DNA of 64,000 nucleotides from Sphingobacterium wenxiniae (GTDB lineage Bacteria; Bacteroidota; Bacteroidia; Sphingobacteriales; Sphingobacteriaceae): contig NZ_FOZZ01000016.1 in the NCBI RefSeq assembly GCF_900116225.1, positions 1-64,000 on the forward strand, written 5' to 3'. The position numbers were made by a program, and so were the translations under genes. Positions 23,871 to 33,355 of the stretch are shown piece by piece. Position 1 is the stretch's first letter. Every line of letters starts with the position of its first letter. Below the pieces are notes generated by a model. It was not told the origin of the DNA. It worked only from the letters and a program-made list of their open reading frames with translations, and did no database searches.

Positions 23871-25170
23871 GATATTTGTTTCAATGTTTAGTTTATCTGA
23901 CGCCTGGGCGCAGTCCGCGGAATCGCGGGCTGCCGAAGGGCAAACGGATATTAAGCCGTTGCAGATAGGGGACACGATACCGGAAGAATTGTGGCATATG
24001 CCGATGCAAGTGGTGAATCACCCTGAAGGTAAGGATACCATAACGCTGAACGATTACCGAGATAAAAAGCTGATTATACTGGATTTTTGGGCGACTTGGT
24101 GTGGAAGCTGCCTAGCGTCCCTCAATAAGCTGCCAAATATGCAAGAGAAATTTAAATCCGATGTGCAGATAACGCCTGTTACATACGAGGGAAGGGCTTT
24201 GGTAAAGAATGCATTAAAGAAGCAAAATTTTCCAAACTATTCAGTGATAGAAAATTCCATCTTATCGAAATATATACCGCATCATATATTGCCTTATCAT
24301 GTGTACATTCTTGACAATAAAATTTATGCGACAACAAGTATTGCGAGCTACTTAAATGCTGAGAATTTGAAAAACTTCGTTCTTGGAAAGCCTGTGAAGA
24401 TATTCTCTGCAATGGATAGAAACCAAGGAGCTGTGGCGTCAAAGAATTTACCTAATAATTCGTCACACGACAGCCAGGCATTGTATAAATCTGAGTTCAC
24501 TAGGAGGTCTGCAAATGTAAGTCGGAATGTAAGCAAAAGTAAAACAGACTTTCGGATATACAATATGCCCATCAATGATATGATTAAGGTTGTCTTTGAA
24601 AGTAAATATGATTGGATCACTGATGATAAGCGATGGGTTATAGAGTTGGGACCGCAAAGTAAAGATAAGATTGTGGGCTTATCTCGGTCTAGTTTTGAAG
24701 GCAATTATCAAACAGACTCAATATTTCAGGCCTGGCTTGATAACAATACTTATTGCTATACTCTTTCTATAGGGAAAGAGACGCCGGAACAGATGGTGGA
24801 AAGTTTGGCCCGCAAGAATTTGAAAGCTGTTCTGTTGACTATCCATGGACTCTCCTTAGATATAGTAACGCAACCTGTCGCTTGTTATGTTTTAAGAAAA
24901 ACAGATCATTTTAAACCGCAAACAAACGTAGACGCAGACAATCGTAATCTCCGATATGTCACGAATTTGATAAATCATCGAGCGAAGCTTGATAAAGTAT
25001 TGACATTGGAAAGTAGTCTGTTGAATTATAGCATTCCAATTAATATGACAGAACTGATAGAAAATCCGGATGTGATACATGCACGATTCAATGAGCTAGG
25101 GCTTTATATTGAGGAAGAACTAAAGCCAATGGAATTATTAGTACTGCGTGAAGTAAACCAATTTGATTAA
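23824..25170 (+). CDS. TlpA-like thioredoxin-fold protein with C-terminal DUF3738-like part
   Basis: Predicted exported disulfide oxidoreductase. I chose the ATG at 23824 because a signal peptide follows directly (hydrophobic AYGLLLIFVSMFSLSDAWAQ, residues 11-30). The frame stays open back to 22840, but that part runs through the 11-bp arrays and does not look like protein. From 23824 the product is 448 aa. A TlpA/AhpC-type domain covers about 45-185, with FWATWCGSC holding the CXXC pair at 93-96. The C-terminal 200 residues (IYNMPINDMIKVVF onward) resemble the DUF3738 domain often fused to such proteins. The stop codon is 3 bp before susC, so tlpA-susC-susD form an operon. Confidence 0.75.
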   Translation: MLKIKSLQPIAYGLLLIFVSMFSLSDAWAQSAESRAAEGQTDIKPLQIGDTIPEELWHMPMQVVNHPEGKDTITLNDYRDKKLIILDFWATWCGSCLASLNKLPNMQEKFKSDVQITPVTYEGRALVKNALKKQNFPNYSVIENSILSKYIPHHILPYHVYILDNKIYATTSIASYLNAENLKNFVLGKPVKIFSAMDRNQGAVASKNLPNNSSHDSQALYKSEFTRRSANVSRNVSKSKTDFRIYNMPINDMIKVVFESKYDWITDDKRWVIELGPQSKDKIVGLSRSSFEGNYQTDSIFQAWLDNNTYCYTLSIGKETPEQMVESLARKNLKAVLLTIHGLSLDIVTQPVACYVLRKTDHFKPQTNVDADNRNLRYVTNLINHRAKLDKVLTLESSLLNYSIPINMTELIENPDVIHARFNELGLYIEEELKPMELLVLREVNQFD

Positions 25171-25173
25171 ATT

Positions 25174-28100
25174 ATGAAAAGCTACATATTATCGGCCATG
25201 TTTGCTATGGCGTTTTTAATCGGTGCTGCTCAGCATAGAATAGAAGGGACAGTCCGAGGACAAGATAGTCGTTCCGTAATAGCGGCAGCTGTTATTAATG
25301 GCCCTGATAATCGGGTGTTGTCAGTTTCTGGAACAGATGGGACATTCTCGTTTATTAGACCACAGGGAGTTGATTCCGTTTTAATATCCCATCTCGGGTA
25401 TCAGGCTAAATGGTTCAACATTGCAGATGTTAATACTTTAGACGTATTTCTTAGTGTAAATAACAACGAGCTGGAGGAAATAGAGATTTCTACAGGGTAT
25501 TTTACTGTTCCTAAGAATCGCTCAACGGGTTCATTTGAATCTGCAGATAACAGATTGCTCAATCAAGCTGTAAGCACGGATATACTCAGTCGGTTGGAAG
25601 GAGTGGTCGGCAGTTTAAATTTTGATCGGCGTACAGATGGACATTCTCACAGCCTGAAATTGCGATTGCGTGGCCTCAGCACGATCAATAGCGACGAAAC
25701 GCCTTTAATTATTTTAGATAATTTCCCTTTTAATGGCAGTCTGGAAAGTATTAATCCAAACGATGTGGAAAATATCACAGTTCTTAAAGATGCTGCTGCG
25801 ACCTCCATTTGGGGTGCCAGAGCGGGTAATGGCGTAATTGTGATAAATACGAAAAGAGCCAAAGCAAACGAGCCTACAAAGGTAATGGCGAATATTTCCT
25901 ATCGAGTTGAAACCAAACCCGATCTAAATTATAATCCCTATTTCATACGTTCAAGTTCATTTATACCGATGGAAGAATCGTTGTTTGAAAGGGGATTCTA
26001 TACGGCAAATGATCCCGGCCAGTCTCCTCAAACCCCAATAGTTGAAAGACTTTTCGACCTCAAAGAGAACCGGATATCATTTAGCGAATATGAAACGCTG
26101 AGAAATAAAATGGTAGGGTCCGATTACAGAAGAGATATAGAGCGCTATCTCCTAAGAACAGGGCTGAATAGCCAATATTTTGTGAGCCTGACTTCGGGAG
26201 GTGAGAAACTTTCGACAATGGTCTCTCTAGGTTTTGACAAGAACAAGGATAGTCAGATCGATAATGAATACCAGCGCGCTACCCTCTCTTTGAAAAACAG
26301 CTATAAATTAAATAGCATTATCGATTTTTCAACGAACGTAAATTATTTCCACTCAAGAAGATGGCAAGGAGCTTTGAATCCAAACGATTTAATACCTAGA
26401 GGCAAAATGGCGTTATATCCGTATGCATCATTGATGGAGGCAGGCTTTCCTGCTGCTATCCCAAAAAACCATCGGTTAGATTATGCGTATAACGCACAAA
26501 ATATTGGACTCCTTGATTGGGAATATAAACCCTTAGCTGAAAAGGGAATGAACCGGACATTAGTAGAAATGCCCGAATATAGAGTGAGTACGGCGCTCAA
26601 TATAAAACCGATACCTGCTTTCATACTAACGCTTATGTATGAAAAGCAAGCTGGTAAAAGCAACACAGAAACCCTGTATGATAAAAACTCGTATTATGTG
26701 CGGAACGAAATAAATAGATTTACACAGGTTGATGGTAGCCATATTTTTCCTCAAGGAGATATCTTAAGGAATTTGACAAGTAGCCGCAACAGTGACTTTT
26801 TTAGAATCAACGCATCATATGAACAGAATATACTCGATGATCATGAAATATCGTTGTTGGCAGGAACGGAGTGGAACAGACGTAACGAAAAAATAATACC
26901 CGGAACGGTGCTCTATGGTTTCGATAGAGATGTAGGTACAGGACAAACAATGTTTGATTACACAAAGCGGTATCCGACCTTGCCGAACGGGACCGCTAGA
27001 ATAACGTCACCTCCATCTTATTACAATGAATTTGACGATAGATTTCTATCCTACTATTTTAATGGAGCATACCTTTTTCGTAAAAAGTATAATATAACGA
27101 CTAGTGTCAGGAAGGATATGTCTAATCTGTTCGGTGTTCAACAGAATCAAAAAGGCGTGCCGCTATGGTCTGTTGGGGGGGCATGGGATATCGCTAAAGA
27201 AAATTTCTTTCCATGGAACTCGATAAATAGTGTGCGTCTTAGAGCTACCTATGGTAGCAGTGGCAATCTCGACAAAACGGTAACGGCTTTAACGACGATT
27301 TACTATTCGACGTCATCATTGACAGAAAATAGGTTCGCCCGGATAGAAACACCTCCCAATCCGAACTTAAGATGGGAACGAGTTAATACACTTAATCTGG
27401 GAACGGATCTTATATTACAAAATAACCGCATACGATTGACCGTGGAATGGTACAAAAAGAACGGTAAAGACTTAATGGGGCTACGAGAATTGGACCCAAC
27501 AGGCGGATATTTGAACGCGTATCGTATAAATTATGCCGAGCTAAAAACCTATGGTGCAGATATTAGCCTTCATGCAAAAGTGGTTGATAAGAAGTTTAGT
27601 TGGGAAACGAGTCTTTTTGCTAGCTGGGTGAGAGACCGAATCTCTGAATATAGTGAAGAGCCAAGACCACAAACCATGGTTGGGGCAATTAGCCATCCGC
27701 TTATAAACAGACCCCGATATGCTATTTATAGCTATCCATGGCAGGGGTTGGATAACGCGGGAAATCCACTCGTTAAGGTTGGTGATGCAGTTTCGACAGA
27801 TTATGTTGCGTTCAATTCTGACTTGCAGCTTGAGGACTTGATCTATCACGGGCCTGCATCGCCAACGTTTTTTGGTAATCTGAGAAATCGTTTTTCGTAT
27901 GGCTCTTTTTCTCTGGCTGTTAATCTGCGATGGAAATCCGGATTTTACTACCGTTCGCCATCTATTTCATATGGCGACTTATTCAATTCATGGAAGGGGC
28001 ACCGAGATTTTGATAATAGATGGCAAAAGCCAGGTGACGAGAAAAATACGGATATACCCTCCATGCCGGAAGGAAGCTTCTCTTACTTACGTGATGTGGT

Positions 28101-28350
28101 TTATCTGGCTTCAGAACATCATGTAAAAAGGGGCGATAATATCAGGATTCAAGATATGTTTTTTGAGTATAATTTTGCTCTCGGTAAGAGGGCGGGTAGA
28201 GCGAAGCTTGGTAACACTCGAATATTTGTCCACGCAACCAATATAGGTATAATCTGGAAAGCAAATAATGATGGACTCGATCCTGATATTCCATTTTCTC
28301 TGATTCCTGAGCAAAAAAATATTTCATTCGGACTTCAAACCACTTTTTAA
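25174..28350 (+). CDS. susC: SusC/RagA family TonB-linked outer membrane protein
   Basis: A 1058-aa outer-membrane importer working with the SusD-like lipoprotein next to it. After a signal peptide (about 1-19) come a carboxypeptidase-regulatory-like domain (22-95), then the plug domain with LRLRGLSTINSDETPLIILD and the SusC hallmark VENITVLKDAAATSIWGARA, followed by a long beta-barrel with a closing aromatic strand (FGLQTTF). The length is normal. The ligand is unknown; fusion of the locus with a TlpA redox protein suggests a peptide or protein-derived nutrient rather than a simple glycan, but this is inference. Confidence 0.92.
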   Translation: MKSYILSAMFAMAFLIGAAQHRIEGTVRGQDSRSVIAAAVINGPDNRVLSVSGTDGTFSFIRPQGVDSVLISHLGYQAKWFNIADVNTLDVFLSVNNNELEEIEISTGYFTVPKNRSTGSFESADNRLLNQAVSTDILSRLEGVVGSLNFDRRTDGHSHSLKLRLRGLSTINSDETPLIILDNFPFNGSLESINPNDVENITVLKDAAATSIWGARAGNGVIVINTKRAKANEPTKVMANISYRVETKPDLNYNPYFIRSSSFIPMEESLFERGFYTANDPGQSPQTPIVERLFDLKENRISFSEYETLRNKMVGSDYRRDIERYLLRTGLNSQYFVSLTSGGEKLSTMVSLGFDKNKDSQIDNEYQRATLSLKNSYKLNSIIDFSTNVNYFHSRRWQGALNPNDLIPRGKMALYPYASLMEAGFPAAIPKNHRLDYAYNAQNIGLLDWEYKPLAEKGMNRTLVEMPEYRVSTALNIKPIPAFILTLMYEKQAGKSNTETLYDKNSYYVRNEINRFTQVDGSHIFPQGDILRNLTSSRNSDFFRINASYEQNILDDHEISLLAGTEWNRRNEKIIPGTVLYGFDRDVGTGQTMFDYTKRYPTLPNGTARITSPPSYYNEFDDRFLSYYFNGAYLFRKKYNITTSVRKDMSNLFGVQQNQKGVPLWSVGGAWDIAKENFFPWNSINSVRLRATYGSSGNLDKTVTALTTIYYSTSSLTENRFARIETPPNPNLRWERVNTLNLGTDLILQNNRIRLTVEWYKKNGKDLMGLRELDPTGGYLNAYRINYAELKTYGADISLHAKVVDKKFSWETSLFASWVRDRISEYSEEPRPQTMVGAISHPLINRPRYAIYSYPWQGLDNAGNPLVKVGDAVSTDYVAFNSDLQLEDLIYHGPASPTFFGNLRNRFSYGSFSLAVNLRWKSGFYYRSPSISYGDLFNSWKGHRDFDNRWQKPGDEKNTDIPSMPEGSFSYLRDVVYLASEHHVKRGDNIRIQDMFFEYNFALGKRAGRAKLGNTRIFVHATNIGIIWKANNDGLDPDIPFSLIPEQKNISFGLQTTF

Positions 28351-28351
28351 C

Positions 28352-29707
28352 ATGAACAGATATCTTATTTTATTAAATATTTATGCCTGCTGCTTTATAG
28401 TAAGTTCCTGCAGCAGCGAATGGTTAGACAAGAAGCCTGACCAGAAAATCGCTATGATCACAAGTATTGATGATCTACAAGCGTTATTGGACAACCATGG
28501 CGTAATGAACAGTAATACACCTTATATGGGGGAGCTTTCTCTCCCGTATTACACTATAAAGGAGGGCGAGTTGGAGCAGCTATCAACACCTGATAGGAAT
28601 ACATACATGTGGAAAAATGATTTGTATGAAGGCTATGATCCGATTGTGGACTGGGATTGGAATTACCGTAAAATATTTTACGCGAATGTCGTTTTGCACG
28701 AATTAGACAGGTTTCCCGTGGATGATGTTTCAAAAAATACGAGGTCAGCTGCGCTTTTCTTCCGTGCATGGGCAAATTACCACCTCGTTCAGTTATTCTG
28801 TCAAGGCTTCGATAGAACCACAGCGCATTCTGTTTTGGGACTTCCTATTAAAACCACGGCAGACATACATGACATTCCTCAACGCTCATCCTTGCTGGAA
28901 ACGTATCAGCATATTGTTGATGACTTGCAAGAGAGCCTTTACCACCACGTCGATATTCAAGGCTCGAATTTGATCCGACCAAACGCTTCCGCAATTCGAG
29001 CGCTGCTGTCAAAAGTTTTCTTGTTAATGGGTGATTATGAAAAGTCTCTCCATCAGGCGGAAGCGATAATTAAAAATACGAATGCTGCTTTGCTTGATTA
29101 TAAGCAATTGGACGAAACGGCTAAATACCCATTTTCCCTCTTCAATAATGAGGTAATCTTTCATGCGTCTATTTTGCCGACCAATGCGATGACAGTTTCT
29201 AGGTTACTTATAAATCAGGAATTTTATGATTCATACGATGATTTCGATTTGAGAAAAAAACTGTTTTTCAGACACGAAGGTGATGGAACATTGCGTTTTA
29301 AAGGATCATACTGTGAGTCTGATGAATATTTTAGCGGCATAACGCTTGGTGAAATATACCTGATTGCGGCGGAATGTAATGTCCGTATAGGTAAAGGGGA
29401 TAAAGGTGTAGAGTTTTTAATGGATTTCTTGCGAAAGAGATATGAACGTGTAGATCAGTTACAGCTCAGAACAGATAAGCTCGCTCTTCTAAAAGCCGTG
29501 ATAGAAGAAAGAAAAAAGGAGCTCGTATTAAGAGGGTTGGGATGGGGTGATTTAAAACGGTACAACTTAGAAGAGGATTTAGCAATGCCTATCGTTAGAT
29601 CGCTTTCTGGACAAATCATTGAAATGCCAGCAAATGATAACCGTTATACGATGCCTATACCAGAGAAAGTAGTTAAGCTTTCAGGGCTAGTTCAAAATAT
29701 TAGATAA
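28352..29707 (+). CDS. susD: SusD/RagB family nutrient-binding lipoprotein
   Basis: A 451-aa surface lipoprotein. The signal peptide ends in a lipobox-like FIVSSC near residue 20, and SSEWLDKKPD follows as in SusD proteins. TPR-like helices in the middle (RSAALFFRAWANYHLVQLF, then ALLSKVFLLMGDYEKSLHQA) and the C-terminal RKKELVLRGLGWGDLKRYN block match the family. It begins one base after susC ends, giving tight coupling. The hairpin at 29711-29750 ends the operon. Confidence 0.9.
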   Translation: MNRYLILLNIYACCFIVSSCSSEWLDKKPDQKIAMITSIDDLQALLDNHGVMNSNTPYMGELSLPYYTIKEGELEQLSTPDRNTYMWKNDLYEGYDPIVDWDWNYRKIFYANVVLHELDRFPVDDVSKNTRSAALFFRAWANYHLVQLFCQGFDRTTAHSVLGLPIKTTADIHDIPQRSSLLETYQHIVDDLQESLYHHVDIQGSNLIRPNASAIRALLSKVFLLMGDYEKSLHQAEAIIKNTNAALLDYKQLDETAKYPFSLFNNEVIFHASILPTNAMTVSRLLINQEFYDSYDDFDLRKKLFFRHEGDGTLRFKGSYCESDEYFSGITLGEIYLIAAECNVRIGKGDKGVEFLMDFLRKRYERVDQLQLRTDKLALLKAVIEERKKELVLRGLGWGDLKRYNLEEDLAMPIVRSLSGQIIEMPANDNRYTMPIPEKVVKLSGLVQNIR

Positions 29708-29710
29708 GAT

Positions 29711-29750
29711 AAATCCGCCCTAAAGGAAGTTCCTTTGGAGCGGATTTTTT
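29711..29750 (+). terminator. Terminator of the tlpA-susC-susD operon
   Basis: AAATCCGC at 29711 pairs with GCGGATTT, with TAAAGGAA/TTCCTTT inside, and a T-run follows. It lies 4 bp after the susD stop codon. Confidence 0.85.
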
Positions 29751-29768
29751 GTACTCCTGAATCAGAGG

Positions 29769-30110
29769 CTAATTAGACTTATGACGAGTCTCATTTGCGT
29801 GGGAGGACGGAGCTCCCTGTACCGCATCCTTTAGATCTGATGGGCTCGAAGGTGGAGTGCCTGGATTCTTTAAATCAGAATCGTCGAAACCCATCGCGCA
29901 AAAGTTGCTACCGTTTGGAGCGCAATCTAAAGGGTTTGCGTCGTTGGGGAGCTCGTCTATATAGCTCGTAATTGTTGAACCATCAGGTGAAACCGAAAAC
30001 CAATACAACTCGGTTGCCGAATTCTGCGATAACCCAAACGACATTAATGTCGTACCTGCAATGGCTAAAGCCACTAAAGCCATTGCATTTTTGATGATGA
30101 ATTTTTTCAT
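29769..30110 (-). CDS. DUF6520-like small exported protein
   Basis: A 113-aa protein with an N-terminal hydrophobic segment (KNAMALVALAIAGTTLMSFG, 8-27) that is a signal peptide or anchor. A short mature part holds two cysteines (LDCAPNGSNFC) and a Pro/Ser-rich tail. It resembles DUF6520 family proteins that accompany MauE-like genes in Bacteroidota; the function is unknown. It overlaps the MauE/DoxX gene by 4 bp. Proximity to TlpA and the paired cysteines suggest a link to disulfide chemistry, by inference. Confidence 0.65.
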   Translation of the reverse strand: MKKFIIKNAMALVALAIAGTTLMSFGLSQNSATELYWFSVSPDGSTITSYIDELPNDANPLDCAPNGSNFCAMGFDDSDLKNPGTPPSSPSDLKDAVQGAPSSHANETRHKSN

Positions 30111-30616
30111 CTTTTTAAATTTAAGATGTTAGTAAAAATGTTTTTATGCTGTCTTTTGGCCGACAAGCCCTCCGCAGCGATTGGCCCAGAACCGCTGTTT
30201 CGATGTAAACTCCGTTGTAAATAATAGCCAAGTACGCTAAGTGCGAGAAAAAACAAGTTGAACCAGAAATGCTGTGTCCAGCTCATCCCACTGATCACCG
30301 AACCACAGCCACAGGGCAGTTTCTCCCAAGCGCCGAGTAGGGCTACGCCTATATAGCCGGTAAAGGCTGCCATCAAAAGCGATGACAGCCCGAACCCAAC
30401 CAATCGAAACCTACCAATTACGATGCATATAGCAGTGAGGATCTCTAAGGGCAATAAGGTATAAACCAATACCTGCCCCAAGCTATCCGAAAAAGGTTGC
30501 CGAAGGATGCCTGCTTTGAACACCTGAAAGTGTGCGAGCTTGTCGAGACTTACGGGTATCCAGAGCAACAGCAATATAATGCTGATCAGTGTGACGATAT
30601 ATGCTCTCGTTTTCAT
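30107..30616 (-). CDS. MauE/DoxX family redox-associated membrane protein
   Basis: A 169-aa inner-membrane protein with four hydrophobic segments (about 8-27, 48-68, 75-95, 115-133). LPCGCGSVISGMSW carries two cysteines next to the last helix, typical of the MauE/methylamine utilisation-like branch. It probably supports the thiol redox state of periplasmic partners. Its stop overlaps the DUF6520-like start, so the two are co-translated. The gene runs opposite to tlpA-susCD, which shares the theme of disulfide exchange. Confidence 0.75.
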   Translation of the reverse strand: MKTRAYIVTLISIILLLLWIPVSLDKLAHFQVFKAGILRQPFSDSLGQVLVYTLLPLEILTAICIVIGRFRLVGFGLSSLLMAAFTGYIGVALLGAWEKLPCGCGSVISGMSWTQHFWFNLFFLALSVLGYYLQRSLHRNSGSGPIAAEGLSAKRQHKNIFTNILNLKR

Positions 30617-30673
30617 TGTTCAAATAGATCATGTTGTGTTAGATGCACGCTATAGAAAGCTTCCCTCCGTGCA

Positions 30674-31075
30674 CTACAAATCTCGATAGCGAATCCAGAT
30701 AGATACTGCTATTGTCGATAGCGGTTTATCATCAGGATGGTTCAGCAGAGCACTTTTACCACCTCGTTTTTCAAAAATGATTTCTTTCGCTCCGCGATCA
30801 TCTTCATCCTCATCATCGCCTTCGTCTTTGTTGAAATTGACCAACACGCCTTCTTCCCAAGAATCTGCAATGCCCTCGGCGATTTCATTCCGAAGCGCCT
30901 CGGACATTTCGGAAAGTTGTCGTAATTGGTTTGCGTTTAAAGAGAATTTGGACAGCATCCACATGGTAAAATCTGTCCGAATTTTCTGAATCTCTGCTAC
31001 ACGTTCTTCCATAGGCAGTGAAAGAACTTGCCATTGTACATGTGCGACTCCTGCATTTTCAAATAATTGTTTCAT
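30674..31075 (-). CDS. Unknown 133-aa helical acidic protein
   Basis: Not recognised. A soluble protein whose first 80 residues look alpha-helical (MEERVAEIQKIRTDFTMWML, then LRQLSEMSEALRNEIAEGIAD). It then has an acidic run (EGDDEDEDDRG) and a basic, more extended C-terminus. There is no signal peptide. It is upstream of the MauE gene on the same strand with a 57-bp gap, so probably in its operon. Confidence 0.65.
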   Translation of the reverse strand: MKQLFENAGVAHVQWQVLSLPMEERVAEIQKIRTDFTMWMLSKFSLNANQLRQLSEMSEALRNEIAEGIADSWEEGVLVNFNKDEGDDEDEDDRGAKEIIFEKRGGKSALLNHPDDKPLSTIAVSIWIRYRDL

Positions 31076-31190
31076 AGTTTGTTTATTTTTGATTTCTACA
31101 AATAAAAATGTAAACAGATTAATTTTTAGGGGTTTAAAGGGCTAAAAAACCAAATTCTGCAGTTTTTGTAAATTTTGGACAACCTAATTT

Positions 31191-31219
31191 CCAAAATCTG
31201 CATCTTTTACAGATTTTGG
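31191..31219. promoter_or_regulatory. Inverted repeat in the divergent promoter region
   Basis: CCAAAATCTG pairs exactly with CAGATTTTGG over a 9-bp spacer. A weaker relative lies just upstream (CCAAATT with AATTTTGG, 31150-31177). Both sit in the 327-bp stretch between the 133-aa gene and the LytTR-like gene, a likely binding site for a dimeric regulator. Confidence 0.5.
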
Positions 31220-31402
31220 ATTGCTGTGTTTATGTACAAAAAGGAATGATTGTAGCTGTTTTTGGCTTTCATGACTGAAATACCTTTGTCTGGAAGTATA
31301 AAAGGGTCACAAGGTGGCGCTTGTGATTTGTATCCTTAGCGGGAAATTTGTAAATTGCTTTTATCCTATTATAAATAATATTGGTTAACAAACCTTTTAT
31401 CT

Positions 31403-32341
31403 GTGAAGTGTATGTCTCAGAAAAAAAGAATAACCCTTTGGGTTAGCATCATATTTATTTTATTAATATGGTCCTACTTTGTAAATGCGACAAAGTATTT
31501 CTATCGTCCAATGGATTTATTCGGTCGGAGTAAATTTATTCTTGCGTTTATACTCACATTCTTTTTGCTGTCCTTGTACGTATATTTTATCCGTAAGATT
31601 TATTGTACAAATTGGATACAACACAACAAACAGAAGGGTGGGAAGAGATGGGATGTAGTAAAAACAGGACTTTTCTTGCTCATCACTCTTTTACAGGCGA
31701 TCATCGTACAATTTATACTGCTGGTAGGCACAGACAAATGGATATGGGAAACAGCTTATTTTAAGTATGATTATCCTTTTTTAGCCATCCCCTTAGCATT
31801 ATATATCGTCGGGTTAGAATGGATACCATTCGTAGGAAGACCAAAGGTACAGCGGCAAGAACAGAACAGATTGTCGGATATTTCGCTTGCGGATCAGGAG
31901 GACTTTCTGCACGTTGTTCCAGCGGGAGAATCTGAGGAGACCTCTTCTGCGGAAAAAGGGAGTCCAGATTCCAATATACGTTTACGGGATATAGTTGGTG
32001 GCGAATCGCATAATAAATATTGTATTCTTTATCTGACGAACGGTGAACGGTTTCCAATTCATTTATCGTTAAAAAAAATGATGAAAAAACGGCCGGGAAA
32101 CTGGATTATCAAAACGAACGGCCGGTTTTTCGTCTTGGCATGGGCTGTAGATATACATAAAAGCACGTCCAAACGAATCGTGCTGAACCGGAAAATAGAA
32201 GAACAGCTAGAAACTAGCTTGGGAAAAGAAAATCTAGAAAATTTTTTATTTGTTAGCAGATATTACGGATATATATTAAGGGAATTTTTAAAATCGGAGG
32301 ACAGCGCCAATAACGATAATTGGGATATACCGATAGGGTAG
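31403..32341 (+). CDS. Membrane-anchored LytTR-like regulator
   Basis: A 312-aa protein with four hydrophobic helices (about 9-27, 40-62, 82-106, 119-137), a polar linker, and a C-terminal region (about 195-300) that looks like a LytTR DNA-binding domain: YCILYLTNGERFPIHLSLKKM, then a NGRFFVLAWAVDIHK stretch in place of the usual HRSYLVN. It could be a one-component membrane sensor that controls the neighbouring tlpA-susCD or mauE genes. The LytTR match is degenerate. A start six codons upstream is also possible. Confidence 0.6.
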   Translation: MKCMSQKKRITLWVSIIFILLIWSYFVNATKYFYRPMDLFGRSKFILAFILTFFLLSLYVYFIRKIYCTNWIQHNKQKGGKRWDVVKTGLFLLITLLQAIIVQFILLVGTDKWIWETAYFKYDYPFLAIPLALYIVGLEWIPFVGRPKVQRQEQNRLSDISLADQEDFLHVVPAGESEETSSAEKGSPDSNIRLRDIVGGESHNKYCILYLTNGERFPIHLSLKKMMKKRPGNWIIKTNGRFFVLAWAVDIHKSTSKRIVLNRKIEEQLETSLGKENLENFLFVSRYYGYILREFLKSEDSANNDNWDIPIG

Positions 32342-32517
32342 TGCAAAGGTATCTCCTCATCGATAAAGGATGGTTACGTAGACAGACATGTTTATATCGA
32401 TATCTTAACAGCCCTTCTCTAATTCTTCAGTTTCTGTGCGAAGAATGAACCAAAATCAACGCGAGTTAGCGAAGCGATTATCGCCTGGAAAGATTAGTAA
32501 AAAGGTTATCGAAGCTT

Positions 32518-32637
32518 AAAAACGCGTCATTGCGATAAGCGCAGCGACGACCGCGAAGCAGCTCCGAAGGAAACCAATCTGCGTTTTTAACATCATTCCC
32601 GCCTCAGGCGGGACTTCGTTACCTCGCAACGATGATG
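32518..32637. repeat. Dispersed intergenic repeat, family 1 copy
   Basis: It begins with AAAAACGCGTCATTGCGA, contains a CCCGCCTCAGGCGGG hairpin and ends CTCGCAACGATGATG. A second copy lies at 42147-42244. The copies share both ends and the central hairpin, while the first has an insertion of about 20 bp. It resembles a REP/MITE-like mobile repeat. Confidence 0.8.
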
Positions 32638-32693
32638 TTGCACTATGGTGACGCTTCATCAGTGTAGCTGCAACAATCAGTGGGGCTTTGCGC

Positions 32694-32945
32694 ATGTACA
32701 CAGGGTCATCGCGCATGACAACAGGCGCTTTGCACCCTGTCTGATTGACGCTGAGCATGTACAGCGTCAATCAGACACTATACTGCGGCGACGTGACACC
32801 TGTCGGCGTGGCGTTGCATATGTACATCGTGGTTCTGACAGGGTGCTGTACCACGATGTACTTTTACAGCATCACGCTGACACTGTACAGCATCATTCTG
32901 TACATGCTCAACGTCGCTTTGCGCATGTACAAAATGTTCCAGACA
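32694..32945. repeat. Twelve-unit degenerate array with exact 21-bp pitch
   Basis: A motif of ATGTACA type recurs exactly every 21 bp: exact copies start at 32694, 32757, 32820 and 32925. Variants occupy 32715 (ATGACAA), 32736, 32778 (CTATACT), 32799, 32862 (TTTTACA), 32883 (CTGTACA) and 32904 (ATGCTCA), with 32841 poorly matched. The 14 bp between motifs are rich in GCGTC and GACA-type words. Open frames exist on both strands but look like by-products of the periodicity. Confidence 0.8.
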
Positions 32946-33087
32946 GGGTAGGTTAGCGTGCTGTATACCCGCAAAGGCTTGTTGTATATGTGCAAAATGA
33001 GCTGCTGCTGGTCAAAAGATCCAAAAAAAGATCGGAAGACAGTATGAAATTACTGCAGCCATTTGTTAGCTGGTCTATACAAGGCGT

Positions 33088-33315
33088 ATGGATTTACTGC
33101 GAGAGGTCGAGGGGATAGGAGCAAAAATGCTTTCCAAGGAATTGCAGGATATGGAGATGAATCACTTGGTTACCCGAACGGTGAAAAACACCAAGCCGAT
33201 CACGGTAGAGTATGATATTACGGAGTATGGACAGACCTTGGAAGATATTGTTCAGGCGATTGCGAATTGGGGATATGTATACAGGAAGTCGCTGCACGAA
33301 AGTAAAGCGGATTAA
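33088..33315 (+). pseudogene. Truncated HxlR family regulator
   Basis: The 75 codons contain LLREVEGIGAKMLSKELQDM, then VEYDITEYGQTLEDIVQAI and ANWG, which is the HxlR winged-helix core. HxlR proteins normally start about 35-40 residues earlier with the CP(V/I) cysteine motif. Here an in-frame stop lies about 15 codons upstream of 33088 and no N-terminus is found. It is probably a relic, although a short product could still be made. Confidence 0.6.
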
Positions 33316-33355
33316 GAAAACTTCATCGGCTATAGTGGTAATCTCGGATGATCGC

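Noticed and set aside
32516..32770. 84-codon minus-strand frame
   Set aside because: Runs through the family 1 repeat and into the 21-bp array.
32645..32956. 103-codon plus-strand frame and 68-codon frame in the 21-bp array
   Set aside because: Heptad-like residues follow from the 21-bp DNA periodicity in every frame; no signal, no homologue and no start context.
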